Assembly (NCBI RefSeq): GCF_000023465.1
Contig: NC_014041.1
Location: 4,207,501 to 4,271,500, forward strand
DNA: 64,000 nucleotides
Direction: 5' to 3'
DNA from: Zunongwangia profunda SM-A87
Lineage (GTDB): Bacteria > Bacteroidota > Bacteroidia > Flavobacteriales > Flavobacteriaceae
The notes beneath the pieces were generated by a model. The model ran no database searches, was not told the origin of the DNA, and was given only the letters and a program-made list of their open reading frames with translations. Numbering within the stretch: position 1 is the stretch's first letter; the number at the start of each line of letters is the position of its first letter. Positions 28,301 to 36,641 of the stretch are shown one piece after another. Both the position numbers and the translations under genes were made by a program.

Positions 28301-28659
28301 CTCTTAAACTAAATGATAAACAAATATATATTAATATTATTAGAAGCTAAGTAGCTGCGTTTTAAAATTCGCTTAAAGCACCTTATCATTCGTTGAGCAG
28401 AAGAAATTTCAAGATCACCTGAATACCAAAATTCACAAAAAACAGCAAAGATTTATTTCATTAAATGACATTAAAAAAATACTAATTTTGCAGCTAACGC
28501 CATTAATTTGTGCATATTTGCCTAACTTTTTAAAAAAGTAAAGGAGTATAGCTATAGCAGCCTCTTATATATTAATATGAAGGCGGTTAGAACAAAATAA
28601 ACTTGTACTTTTACCGTTAATTATTATATTGCAGAGCCTAAATTCTACCTAAAGAGAAC
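28301..28659. other. porV-gldJ divergent intergenic region, porU absent
   Basis: This 359-bp gap carries no open frame of useful length. It holds the start regions of two divergent genes: TATATTTG on the minus strand (28321-28328) before porV, and TAATTTTG on the plus strand (28483-28490) as a candidate -7 for gldJ, which would leave a ~160-base leader. The large porU gene often found here is not present, and no remnant of it is recognisable. Confidence 0.6.
28321..28328 (-). promoter_or_regulatory. Probable -7 element ahead of porV
   Basis: On the minus strand TATATTTG fits TAnnTTTG exactly, 20 bases before the porV start codon. Confidence 0.45.
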
Positions 28660-30369
28660 ATGAGAATGAGAAAGAAAACTGCTTTTAGAGCAATTTTTAC
28701 CATCGCCCTTGGCGTTGGTCTAGTAGGATGTAACAATTCCAAAAATTACAAAAACAGCTCAAGAGCTACCGGATGGAGTATTAATTCGAAAGACGGTGGG
28801 TTTCAATACGATACAGACTACAAAGAACAGGAACCAGCACCAGGACTGGTATTTATTGAAGGAGGCACATTTACTATGGGCCAGGTTCAGGATGATGTAA
28901 TGCACGACTGGAACAACACCCCTACCCAACAACACATCCAGTCTTTTTATATGGATGAAACTGAAGTAACCAATCGTATGTATCTTGAATATTTAGACTG
29001 GCTAAAAAGGGTTTTCCCTCCATCAGAACAAAACTACAGAAACATTTACTACGGGGCTTTACCAGACACTTTAGTATGGAGAAACCGACTTGGTTATAAC
29101 GAAACCATGGTAAACAACTATTTACGACATCCTGCTTATGGAGAGTATCCTGTTGTTGGTGTTAGTTGGGTTCAGGCCGCGGAATTTAGTAAGTGGAGAA
29201 CAGACCGTGTTAACGAAAAGCAACTGGTAGATGCCGGTTATATCTCTGAAGAGACATTATATAAAACTGATGCCGGAGCAACTTTTAGCACTGAAACTTA
29301 CATCAATGCTCCAAGCCGGGTATACGGAGGGAATACCGAAATGACACAAAGTGGTAAAACATCTCAAAAATTAGCACAAAATAATACGACCACTCAAACT
29401 GACCCTCAAGGCAATACGGTGACAACCTCATCAGGCAAAAAACAATATGTACAACGTAAAGATGGAATCTTATATCCTGAATACCGTCTTCCTACCGAAG
29501 CGGAATGGGAATATGCCGCATTAGGCCTTGTAGGAATTCGCGATTATAATATCTATCGCGGCCGAAAAAAATATCCATGGGACGGAAGATACACCCGTAG
29601 CGGAGACCTTAGAAAACAAGGCGATCAACTTGCTAATTTCAAGCAGGGTGCCGGTGATTACGGCGGAATTGCAGGATGGAGTGACGATGGCGCAGATATT
29701 ACAGCCCCGGTAATGAGCTACGAAGCGAATGATTTTGGATTGTATGATATGGCTGGCAATGTAGCAGAATGGGTTGCTGATGTGTACCGACCAATAGTGG
29801 ACGATGAATTTAACGACTTTAACTACTACCGCGGAAATGTATATACTGAAAATGCAATTAATGAAGATGGTACCGTTCAGGTTGTTGGAGTAGATAACAT
29901 TAAATATGACACCTTAAGTACAGGAAGAGTTGTTGCTAGAAATTTGCCAGGAGAGATTTTACAAAAACCTATCACAGAAGACGAAACTTACATGAGAACC
30001 AATTTCTCAAAAAGTGACAATAGGAACTTTAGAGATGGAGACAAAAGTTCAAGTAGATATTATCAGCCTTTTCAGGACACAGACAATTCCAAAAGAATGT
30101 ACAACTCTCCAGATTTCGATCGTCTCGCGATAGGAGATACCACTCAGGCAAAACCTAAATACGACGATAAAGAAAGAACCACTTTAATTAGTGACGATGT
30201 TAGGGTGTATAAAGGAGGCTCTTGGAAAGATAGAGCTTATTGGCTAGATCCTGCTCAAAGAAGGTTCCTACCTCAGGATATGGCTACAGATTACATAGGA
30301 TTTAGAAATGCCATGTCTAAAGTAGGAGCAAAATCAATGGACAATGTAAAAAGAGCTAGAAGCAACTAA
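28660..30369 (+). CDS. gldJ: Gliding motility lipoprotein GldJ
   Basis: GldJ is an outer-membrane lipoprotein needed for gliding and for stability of the type IX secretion machine. The 569-residue protein has a lipobox (GLVGC, Cys 22) and a formylglycine-generating/SUMF1-type fold: GLVFIEGGTFTMGQ, DETEVTNRMYLEYLDW, YRLPTEAEWEYAA, NVAEWVADVY and the final YKGGSWKDRAYW with RRFLP. Insertions within the fold (about residues 200-265 and 390-500) distinguish it from plain SUMF1 proteins and from GldK. murF follows after a terminator. Confidence 0.93.
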   Translation: MRMRKKTAFRAIFTIALGVGLVGCNNSKNYKNSSRATGWSINSKDGGFQYDTDYKEQEPAPGLVFIEGGTFTMGQVQDDVMHDWNNTPTQQHIQSFYMDETEVTNRMYLEYLDWLKRVFPPSEQNYRNIYYGALPDTLVWRNRLGYNETMVNNYLRHPAYGEYPVVGVSWVQAAEFSKWRTDRVNEKQLVDAGYISEETLYKTDAGATFSTETYINAPSRVYGGNTEMTQSGKTSQKLAQNNTTTQTDPQGNTVTTSSGKKQYVQRKDGILYPEYRLPTEAEWEYAALGLVGIRDYNIYRGRKKYPWDGRYTRSGDLRKQGDQLANFKQGAGDYGGIAGWSDDGADITAPVMSYEANDFGLYDMAGNVAEWVADVYRPIVDDEFNDFNYYRGNVYTENAINEDGTVQVVGVDNIKYDTLSTGRVVARNLPGEILQKPITEDETYMRTNFSKSDNRNFRDGDKSSSRYYQPFQDTDNSKRMYNSPDFDRLAIGDTTQAKPKYDDKERTTLISDDVRVYKGGSWKDRAYWLDPAQRRFLPQDMATDYIGFRNAMSKVGAKSMDNVKRARSN

Positions 30370-30407
30370 GCAAGACTTTTAAGTTTTAAAGAAATATTCA
30401 CAAAAAA

Positions 30408-30432
30408 GGCCCTAATTTTTAGGGCTTTTTTT
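30408..30432 (+). terminator. Rho-independent terminator of gldJ
   Basis: GCCCTAA at 30409-30415 pairs with TTAGGGC at 30419-30425 (3-base loop), followed by seven T residues. It lies 40 bp after gldJ and 14 bp before murF. Confidence 0.85.
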
Positions 30433-30445
30433 ATACCTTAAATTC

Positions 30446-31738
30446 ATGAACATAGCTAAAATACATCGTCGGTTTCTTACCAGTTCAGGGGTAAGCACAG
30501 ACACCAGAAACATCAAACCAAACAGCTTATTTTTTGCACTTAAGGGAGAAAATTTCAATGGAAATGAATTTGCCGAAGAAGCTTTAAACAAAGGTGCCGA
30601 AGTTGCCATCGTAGATGAAGAGGCCTATGCAAAAGACCAGGATAATTATATTTTCGTTGAAGACTGCCTTGATGCCTTACAACAACTGGCTACTTTCCAC
30701 CGGCATTTTCTGGGTATTCCAGTACTCGCGATCACTGGAAGCAATGGCAAAACAACCACCAAGGAATTAATTAACGCTGTACTTACCAAGAAGTACAAAA
30801 CGATTTCTACAACCGGAAACTTAAACAATCATATTGGTGTACCGCTCACTCTCTTAAGAATGGATGAAACGACGGAAGTTGGCGTAGTAGAGATGGGAGC
30901 TAACCACCAGGGAGAAATCGAATTTCTTACTGAAATTGCCCTACCGGATTACGGATATATCACAAATTTCGGAAAGGCTCATTTAGAAGGTTTTGGTGGC
31001 ATAGAAGGAGTAATTAAAGGCAAAAGTGAGCTTTATACTCATCTTAAAAATCATAAAAAATTGCTTTTTCTTAATCTGGATGATGAAATACAACAAAGAC
31101 AGGATAGCTATTCTCATGTTTTCACATTTGGAAGTTCGGAAAAAGCAGCCGTAAGCATAGATTATACTATTTCACAAAATGGCCCTGAATATGCTTCCTT
31201 TACTTATAATAACGACGTCTTCAATACTCAATTAACAGGACAATATAACGCTTATAATGCTGCCGCAGCTCTAACCATAGGCTTATATTTTAAAGTCCCT
31301 TTTAAAGCTATTAAAGAGGCGATTAAAGAATACTCGCCTAGCAATAATCGATCACAAATCCAGAAGACCAAAAATAACACGCTTTTACTGGATGCTTATA
31401 ATGCCAATCCAACAAGCATGGGTTCTTCAATCATCAACTTTAGCAACCTTAATACTCCACTCTCTAAAACACTAATCATAGGAGACATGCTGGAACTAGG
31501 CCAATATAGTAAAGAAGAGCACCAAAGTATAGTAGAGCTTTGCAATAGTAAAGGACTTAAAAATGTTTATTTAGTAGGCAAACATTTTAAAGAAACCTCA
31601 ACGCCCGAAGAATATCAGAAATTTGACAATACTACCGAGTTAAAAACTTTTTTAACCGCTAATCCCATCAACAATTCCTACATTCTTATAAAGGGCTCCA
31701 GAGGAATTGCATTAGAGAAAATCATAGAAAACCTATAG
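30446..31738 (+). CDS. murF: UDP-N-acetylmuramoyl-tripeptide--D-Ala-D-Ala ligase
   Basis: MurF adds D-alanyl-D-alanine to the UDP-MurNAc-tripeptide, the last cytoplasmic step of the peptidoglycan precursor. The N-terminal SGVSTDTRNIKPNSLFFALKG, the P-loop TGSNGKTTTKE, VVEMGANHQGEI and LLDAYNANPTSM are all MurF hallmarks. 430 residues is full length. It is not in the dcw cluster; it sits next to gldJ, an arrangement I recall from other Flavobacteriia. Confidence 0.96.
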   Translation: MNIAKIHRRFLTSSGVSTDTRNIKPNSLFFALKGENFNGNEFAEEALNKGAEVAIVDEEAYAKDQDNYIFVEDCLDALQQLATFHRHFLGIPVLAITGSNGKTTTKELINAVLTKKYKTISTTGNLNNHIGVPLTLLRMDETTEVGVVEMGANHQGEIEFLTEIALPDYGYITNFGKAHLEGFGGIEGVIKGKSELYTHLKNHKKLLFLNLDDEIQQRQDSYSHVFTFGSSEKAAVSIDYTISQNGPEYASFTYNNDVFNTQLTGQYNAYNAAAALTIGLYFKVPFKAIKEAIKEYSPSNNRSQIQKTKNNTLLLDAYNANPTSMGSSIINFSNLNTPLSKTLIIGDMLELGQYSKEEHQSIVELCNSKGLKNVYLVGKHFKETSTPEEYQKFDNTTELKTFLTANPINNSYILIKGSRGIALEKIIENL

Positions 31739-31762
31739 CACTCTGGTAATGATTAAAAATAA

Positions 31763-31790
31763 AAAAAGCTTCCTAGTTAGGAAGCTTTTT
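31763..31790. terminator. Bidirectional terminator between murF and tRNA-Val
   Basis: A 13-bp inverted repeat (31763-31775 with 31778-31790, core AGCTTCCTA) is flanked by A and T runs on both sides. It can end the murF message on the plus strand and the tRNA transcript on the minus strand. Confidence 0.88.
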
Positions 31791-31797
31791 CTTTTTG

Positions 31798-31872
31798 TGG
31801 GCGCGAAGGGATTCGAACCCCTGACCCCTTGGGTGTAAACCAAGTGCTCTGAACCAACTGAGCTACGCGCCC
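31798..31872 (-). tRNA. tRNA-Val (anticodon UAC), copy 1
   Basis: On the minus strand the sequence folds as a 75-base cloverleaf: acceptor GGGCGCG with CGCGCCC and discriminator A, D stem GCTC/GAGC, anticodon stem CTTGG/CCAAG with loop TTTACAC (anticodon UAC), and T arm with TTCGAAT. CCA is not encoded. It is identical to the copy at 31928-32002. Confidence 0.97.
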
Positions 31873-31888
31873 TAATGAATGTTTTAGC

Positions 31889-31917
31889 TAAAAAAAGCTC
31901 CCTTTTTGGAAGCTTTT
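31889..31917 (-). terminator. Hairpin between the two tRNA-Val genes
   Basis: AAAAAAGCTCC and GGAAGCTTTT form an imperfect stem with one bulged base around a T-rich loop, with an A run giving T residues on the minus strand. It resembles a decayed copy of the terminator at 31763-31790 and lies at the same place relative to its tRNA. Confidence 0.5.
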
Positions 31918-31927
31918 GAATTGGTTG

Positions 31928-32002
31928 TGGGCGCGAAGGGATTCGAACCCCTGACCCCTTGGGTGTAAACCAAGTGCTCTGAACCAACTGAGCTACGCGC
32001 CC
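31928..32002 (-). tRNA. tRNA-Val (anticodon UAC), copy 2
   Basis: The 75 bases are identical to copy 1, including anticodon UAC in the loop TTTACAC. The two copies repeat at a 130-bp period together with a downstream hairpin, so they come from a tandem duplication. Confidence 0.97.
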
Positions 32003-32068
32003 CATTCATTATTGCGAGTGCAAATATAGACTAGTTTTTCTTCTACGCAAAGAAAAAAATTAAAAATT

Positions 32069-33289
32069 TTAAATAATTTCAGCTACCGTAAAATTACTAC
32101 CTCCACAAAAGATCAAATCCTTTGTTCCTGCCGCTTTTATAGCAGCCGCATAAGCTTCTCCCACACTATTAAACACTTTTCCTAAAAGCCCAAATTCAAT
32201 AGATTTTACCATTAATTTTTCCGCTTCCAATCCTCGGGGAACATCTGGTTTGCAAAAATAATACGTAGCCCTTTTTGGAAAGATAGGCAATACCTCATCA
32301 AGGTCTTTATCATTAACGACTCCAAAAACAAAATGTAAATGCTCAAAAGTTTCGTCTTCTAGTTGATTAAAAACATATTTCAGTCCGTCACTATTATGAG
32401 CGGTATCACAAATCACCTTGGGAAACTCCTGGAGAATATCCCACCTTCCCCTAAGATTTGTATTTTTACGAACATTTTTTAATCCTTCCCGAAGATGCTC
32501 TTCAGAAATTTTCCAGCCTTGAGAAATAAGCTGTCTAATAACAGCTCGCACCCCTTTAATATTCTTTTCCTGATAACTTCCCAGTAAATCAGTACTTAGA
32601 TGTACAGGAGCTTTAAGTTCTTCAGCGAATACAATTGCAGCGTTTCTTTCTTCGGCGGTCTTTATAAAAACCTCTTGTGTTTCAGGATGCTTTTCAGAAA
32701 TAATAACAGGAACGTTTTCTTTAATAATTCCAGCTTTCTCTCCCGCTATTTCAGGAAGTGTAGTACCCAAAAACTGCGTATGATCTTTACCTATGTTAGT
32801 AATTAAACTAACTTCAGGAATTATAATATTAGTAGAATCCAAACGACCTCCCATGCCTACTTCAACAACAGCGATATCAACTTTTTCCTTAGCAAAATAC
32901 CAAAACGCCATTCCTACGCTCATCTCAAAAAAAGACAGGTTTTCTGCTTCAAAAAATGTTTTATTATTTTGAATAAAATCGATCACAGCTTCCTCGGAAA
33001 TATAAGATCCGTTAATTCGAATGCGCTCCCTATAATCTTTCAAATGTGGTGAAGTATATAACCCAACATTATAGCCGGCTTCTTGTAAAACAGAAGCGAT
33101 CATGTGACTACTGGAACCTTTTCCATTAGTTCCTGCTACGTGAACGCTTTTAAAATCGCGCTCTGGAAACCCAAGATGAGCTGCCAATTTTAAAGTATTG
33201 GAAAGATCTTTTTTAAATGCGGAACTCCCCACACGTTGATACATGGGTAACTGCTGAAACATCCATTCAACAGTTTGCTGATACGTCAT
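32069..33289 (-). CDS. folC: Dihydrofolate synthase / folylpolyglutamate synthase
   Basis: FolC adds glutamate to dihydropteroate and to reduced folates. The ATP-binding loop HVAGTNGKGSSSHMIAS near residue 50, DIAVVEVGMGGRLDSTN and ICDTAHNSDGLKY are characteristic. The 406-residue length is normal. It follows the tonB-like gene by 3 bp, so the folate enzyme is cotranscribed with the TonB energy-transduction genes. Confidence 0.95.
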   Translation of the reverse strand: MTYQQTVEWMFQQLPMYQRVGSSAFKKDLSNTLKLAAHLGFPERDFKSVHVAGTNGKGSSSHMIASVLQEAGYNVGLYTSPHLKDYRERIRINGSYISEEAVIDFIQNNKTFFEAENLSFFEMSVGMAFWYFAKEKVDIAVVEVGMGGRLDSTNIIIPEVSLITNIGKDHTQFLGTTLPEIAGEKAGIIKENVPVIISEKHPETQEVFIKTAEERNAAIVFAEELKAPVHLSTDLLGSYQEKNIKGVRAVIRQLISQGWKISEEHLREGLKNVRKNTNLRGRWDILQEFPKVICDTAHNSDGLKYVFNQLEDETFEHLHFVFGVVNDKDLDEVLPIFPKRATYYFCKPDVPRGLEAEKLMVKSIEFGLLGKVFNSVGEAYAAAIKAAGTKDLIFCGGSNFTVAEII

Positions 33290-33292
33290 TGA

Positions 33293-34126
33293 TTATTCTG
33301 ATAATTTGAAGTTATATACTATGGTTCCTACCTGCCGCGAAGGCGCATCAGAATCACTGTTAAACCGGGTAGCCAAAGCTGCTTTTCTGGCAGGCTCTGT
33401 TAAACAGGATGCATTATTTGTAGTACCTTTAACCCCTGGGGTTGCGGCAATAACCTGCCCCTGGCGGTTCACTTCTATACGCACCACAACGATCCCGGAT
33501 TCATTACAATCCTGCACAAATTTTTCTTTATTTAAAGCACGTCGACCACCTAGACGATAATTACCATCACCATCAAGACCGGCTCCATTACCATAATAAC
33601 TTTTAGCATTGGGATCACCATCTGGAGAACCTTTATCTCCGGCAGCATTATCATTACCTTCTCCTCCACTTTCTTCACCGCTACGCTCTGGTCCATTTAA
33701 AATACTACTCATCGCATCGGTAGTAGATTTATCTGGTTTTGGATCAGGTTTTTTTGCCGGCTCTTCCTTTTTAGGTTCGACCTTTTTAGGTTTCTCGGTT
33801 TCAACGGGTTTTTTCACTTCCTTTTTTTCCTCAACAACCGGAGCTTCTTCAATTTCCTGGGTAACCACTTTCTCTTCTACAACAGGTTCAGGCTCTGGTG
33901 GAGTAACTTCAGGACTTGTGTTTTTTGGAGCAGACTCTATAGGTTTGGTTGGTTGCTGATTTCCCGAACCTACTTCTGAAGTTCCAAAATTAACCGCTAT
34001 ACCATTTTCAGGTGGAGGGTCTAAATATGTAAAACCAAAAAAGAATAAAATAGCCAACAATAATACATGAAGCACTACTGTGATCGTAAATGATTTTTTT
34101 TCGTGATTGGTTTCTAAGAAAGCCAT
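33293..34126 (-). CDS. tonB: TonB-family energy transducer
   Basis: This 277-residue protein has one N-terminal membrane helix (about residues 14-33), a long periplasmic linker rich in Pro, Glu and Lys (to about residue 135) and a C-terminal domain (VQDCNESGIVVVRIEVNRQG onward) related to TonB/TolA C-termini. It should carry proton-motive energy from ExbB/ExbD to outer membrane transporters. Genes exbB, exbD and tonB lie in that order with 1-2 bp spacers. Confidence 0.88.
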   Translation of the reverse strand: MAFLETNHEKKSFTITVVLHVLLLAILFFFGFTYLDPPPENGIAVNFGTSEVGSGNQQPTKPIESAPKNTSPEVTPPEPEPVVEEKVVTQEIEEAPVVEEKKEVKKPVETEKPKKVEPKKEEPAKKPDPKPDKSTTDAMSSILNGPERSGEESGGEGNDNAAGDKGSPDGDPNAKSYYGNGAGLDGDGNYRLGGRRALNKEKFVQDCNESGIVVVRIEVNRQGQVIAATPGVKGTTNNASCLTEPARKAALATRFNSDSDAPSRQVGTIVYNFKLSE

Positions 34127-34128
34127 AT

Positions 34129-34521
34129 TTATTCCGGTTTAACCGCTAAAACTATTTTATATCTGTTTCGATTAGCAATATCCATTACGTTTACCGCTTT
34201 TTCGATAGGTACTCCTTCTTCAGCCCGTAAAATAATGGTTGGATTTTCTATACCCGCCAATTTACTTTTTAAGGTACTTTCTAATGCCGAGCTACTTATA
34301 CGCTCATCATTAATATACACCTGCAGTTCTTTAGTAATGCTTACTGAAACATTCTGCTGGTTAGTGGTCTTCCCTTTAGCCTTTGGGAGTATTAAATCCA
34401 AAGCTTCTGGGGTAATCACCGGAGAAGTTAACATGAAAAATATCAATAACAGAAATACAATATCTGTCATTGAACTCATACTAAACTCCGGGCTCACTTT
34501 ATTTCTACCTCTTAAATTCAT
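34129..34521 (-). CDS. exbD: ExbD/TolR-family biopolymer transport protein
   Basis: The 130-residue protein has a short cytoplasmic N-terminus, one membrane helix (DIVFLLLIFFMLTSPVI, with the proton-path Asp at about residue 20) and a periplasmic domain with VSITKELQVYIND and AVNVMDIANRNRYKIVLAV. It is the small stator subunit working with ExbB. Start codon is 1 bp from the exbB stop. Confidence 0.93.
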   Translation of the reverse strand: MNLRGRNKVSPEFSMSSMTDIVFLLLIFFMLTSPVITPEALDLILPKAKGKTTNQQNVSVSITKELQVYINDERISSSALESTLKSKLAGIENPTIILRAEEGVPIEKAVNVMDIANRNRYKIVLAVKPE

Positions 34522-34522
34522 A

Positions 34523-35224
34523 TTAAGCAGGCTCGTTTAATAAGTCTAAAAAGTCTACCGCTGTAGCTTCCATCTGGTGCACTACTTTATCTGTTTTTAC
34601 CACAAGATGATTATACCCTATATAGGCTATAATTCCCACAATAAGCCCTGCGACCGTGGTTGTCATTGCAGTATAAATACCTTCTGCCAGTAACCCCATT
34701 TGTGCCTGCCCACTACTCGTAGCCAGTTCATGGAAAGCAATCACCATCCCAATTACTGTTCCCAGGAAACCAATCATAGGTGCCGCACCGGCAATAGTAG
34801 CCAGAATACTCACGTTTTTTTCTAGCTTATATACCTCTAAACGCCCTGCATTCTCGATAGCCGTATTAATATCTTCTAACGGGCTCCCAATTCTGGAAAT
34901 TCCTTTCTCTGTTAATCGTGCTACAGGATTATCACTTTGGGCACATCTAATCTTTGCAGATTCGATATTCCCATTTAATACACTATCTTTAATTTGGTGC
35001 ATAAAATTTTTATCTACCTGGCTTGCAGATTTTATCGCAAACAATCTTTCAAAATAGATATAGACCGCTGCAAACAATAACACAAACAAAACAAAAATAA
35101 TGATCTGCCCGGCGATACCACCACTTAAAAGCAAATCGAAAATCGAAAGCGTTTTTTCTTCTGAAACCTCTGCAGCATCCTGCGCTGCCTGCGTCACGGC
35201 ATCCTGCTGAATAAAATATAGCAT
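34523..35224 (-). CDS. exbB: MotA/TolQ/ExbB proton channel family protein
   Basis: This 233-residue inner membrane protein has three membrane segments: GQIIIFVLFVLLFAAVYIY, then LATIAGAAPMIGFLGTVIGMVIAF, then the last helix TTTVAGLIVGIIAYIGYN. These are the ExbB/TolQ hallmarks. It heads the exbB-exbD-tonB-folC operon. A slightly extended N-terminus rich in Ala/Gln (QQDAVTQAAQDAAEV) precedes the first helix. Confidence 0.94.
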   Translation of the reverse strand: MLYFIQQDAVTQAAQDAAEVSEEKTLSIFDLLLSGGIAGQIIIFVLFVLLFAAVYIYFERLFAIKSASQVDKNFMHQIKDSVLNGNIESAKIRCAQSDNPVARLTEKGISRIGSPLEDINTAIENAGRLEVYKLEKNVSILATIAGAAPMIGFLGTVIGMVIAFHELATSSGQAQMGLLAEGIYTAMTTTVAGLIVGIIAYIGYNHLVVKTDKVVHQMEATAVDFLDLLNEPA

Positions 35225-35278
35225 ATTAATTGATTAGGGTTTTTAATGTAACGTGATAAACGGATTAAAATTGTTGCT

Positions 35279-35286
35279 CAAATTTA
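35279..35286 (-). promoter_or_regulatory. Probable -7 element ahead of exbB
   Basis: TAAATTTG on the minus strand fits TAnnTTTG, 55 bases before the exbB start. The -33 part is not evident. Confidence 0.35.
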
Positions 35287-35305
35287 GTAAAATAATTATC
35301 AGAAT

Positions 35306-35352
35306 AACTCCTTATGTGTATTCATTAAGAAATTACTAACACATAAGGAGTT
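35306..35352 (-). terminator. Long-stem hairpin downstream of the Glu/Leu dehydrogenase gene
   Basis: A perfect 14-bp inverted repeat (AACTCCTTATGTGT at 35306-35319, ACACATAAGGAGTT at 35339-35352) encloses a 19-base loop just after the gene at 35360. The T tail is weak, so it may be a terminator or an mRNA stabiliser. Confidence 0.6.
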
Positions 35353-35359
35353 CTAAATA

Positions 35360-36586
35360 TTATACCAATTGTTTCAAAGCAACCTCGAAGGCAGTTTTAC
35401 TAATATTTGTCTTATCACTATTATTATTGAAGGTATTCTGAATGGCATTTTTAATAGTCATTGAGGTATCATTAAAAATAGCCTCATCGGTCATTTGCAC
35501 CCTACGCTCCATAAAATACGCGAAAACACGCGCCATCCCACAATTTGATATAAAATCCGGAATAAGACTTACGCGCTCATCAATAAATTCCATAATCGGC
35601 CCAAAGAAAATTTCCTTATCGGCAAAAGGAACATTGGCACCACAAGAAATCACCTCTAATTTTTTATCAATAAGGTTTGAGATTTGTTCTCTGGTTACTA
35701 ACCTTGAAGCCGCACATGGAGCAAATATTTCAGCATCAAGATTCCATATTTTTTGATTGATTTCTTCAAAAGGGATCAATTCATTTGCATTTAGCGTATT
35801 CCCTTCTTTATTCAGAAATAAATTTTTAATCTCTTCAAAAGAAAAACCATCTTCATTTATCAAACCTCCAGCCCGATCAATAATTCCTACAACTTTTGCT
35901 CCCATTTGGGAAAGATAATATGCAGCTGCAGAACCTACATTCCCAAAACCCTGGACAATAGCCTTCTTTCCTTTAATATCACCGCCATAAATTTGATAAT
36001 ATTGATTCACTGCTTCAGCCACACCAAATCCTGTTATCATATCTGCCACCGTATACTTCCTGGAGATATCTGGTGAATAATCCGTATTTTCAAGAACTTT
36101 AATTACCCCCTGTCGCAACTGCCCTATCCTGTTAATCTTATCAGCTTCAGTAGGTCGAAAATGACCATTAAAAACCCCTTCTTGCGGATGCCAAACTCCA
36201 CAATCTTCAGTAATCGGAATTACTTCATGGATCTCGTCTACGTTTAGGTCTCCACCAGTACCGTAATAACTTTTCAGTAAAGGAGAGACCGCTTTATACC
36301 AGCGCTCTAAAACCCCTTTTTTTCTTGGGTCTTTAGGATCAAAATTAATTCCGGATTTCGCTCCGCCTATGGCAGGACCAGAAACCGTAAATTTCACTTC
36401 CATCGTTTTTGCTAAAGAAAGTACTTCATTTTTATCCAGGCCTTCTCGCATACGGGTACCGCCACCGGCTGCACCACCTCTAAGTGAGTTGATCACCGTC
36501 CAACCTTCAGCTTCTGTTTCAGGGTCATTCCAGTGAAAAACAATCTCTGGTTCTTTATTTTCGTAAACTTTTAATAATTCTTTCAT
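35360..36586 (-). CDS. Glu/Leu/Phe/Val dehydrogenase family protein
   Basis: A 408-residue NAD(P)-dependent amino acid dehydrogenase. The substrate region reads GGAAGGGTRMREGL and the catalytic lysine lies in SGPAIGGAKSGINFDP; the Rossmann motif is VQGFGNVGSAAAYYL. Such enzymes deaminate glutamate, leucine or related amino acids, and the exact substrate cannot be set by eye. The glycine-rich substrate loop is closer to branched-chain/leucine dehydrogenases than to hexameric GdhA. It is monocistronic and followed by a long hairpin. Confidence 0.88.
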   Translation of the reverse strand: MKELLKVYENKEPEIVFHWNDPETEAEGWTVINSLRGGAAGGGTRMREGLDKNEVLSLAKTMEVKFTVSGPAIGGAKSGINFDPKDPRKKGVLERWYKAVSPLLKSYYGTGGDLNVDEIHEVIPITEDCGVWHPQEGVFNGHFRPTEADKINRIGQLRQGVIKVLENTDYSPDISRKYTVADMITGFGVAEAVNQYYQIYGGDIKGKKAIVQGFGNVGSAAAYYLSQMGAKVVGIIDRAGGLINEDGFSFEEIKNLFLNKEGNTLNANELIPFEEINQKIWNLDAEIFAPCAASRLVTREQISNLIDKKLEVISCGANVPFADKEIFFGPIMEFIDERVSLIPDFISNCGMARVFAYFMERRVQMTDEAIFNDTSMTIKNAIQNTFNNNSDKTNISKTAFEVALKQLV

Positions 36587-36641
36587 CTAAATAATTATGT
36601 GTGTGATTTATTTCAAATATAAGTATTAAGTCATTTTAAAA

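Noticed and set aside
31733..32005. 90-residue minus-strand open frame
   Set aside because: It is a translation of the two tRNA-Val genes and the sequence between them, with repeated peptide SSVGSEHLVYTQG-like parts. It is not a protein gene.
33609..33959. 116-residue plus-strand Ser/Gly/Thr-rich open frame
   Set aside because: It is the mirror of the Pro/Glu/Lys-rich linker of TonB. Biased composition keeps the opposite frame open.
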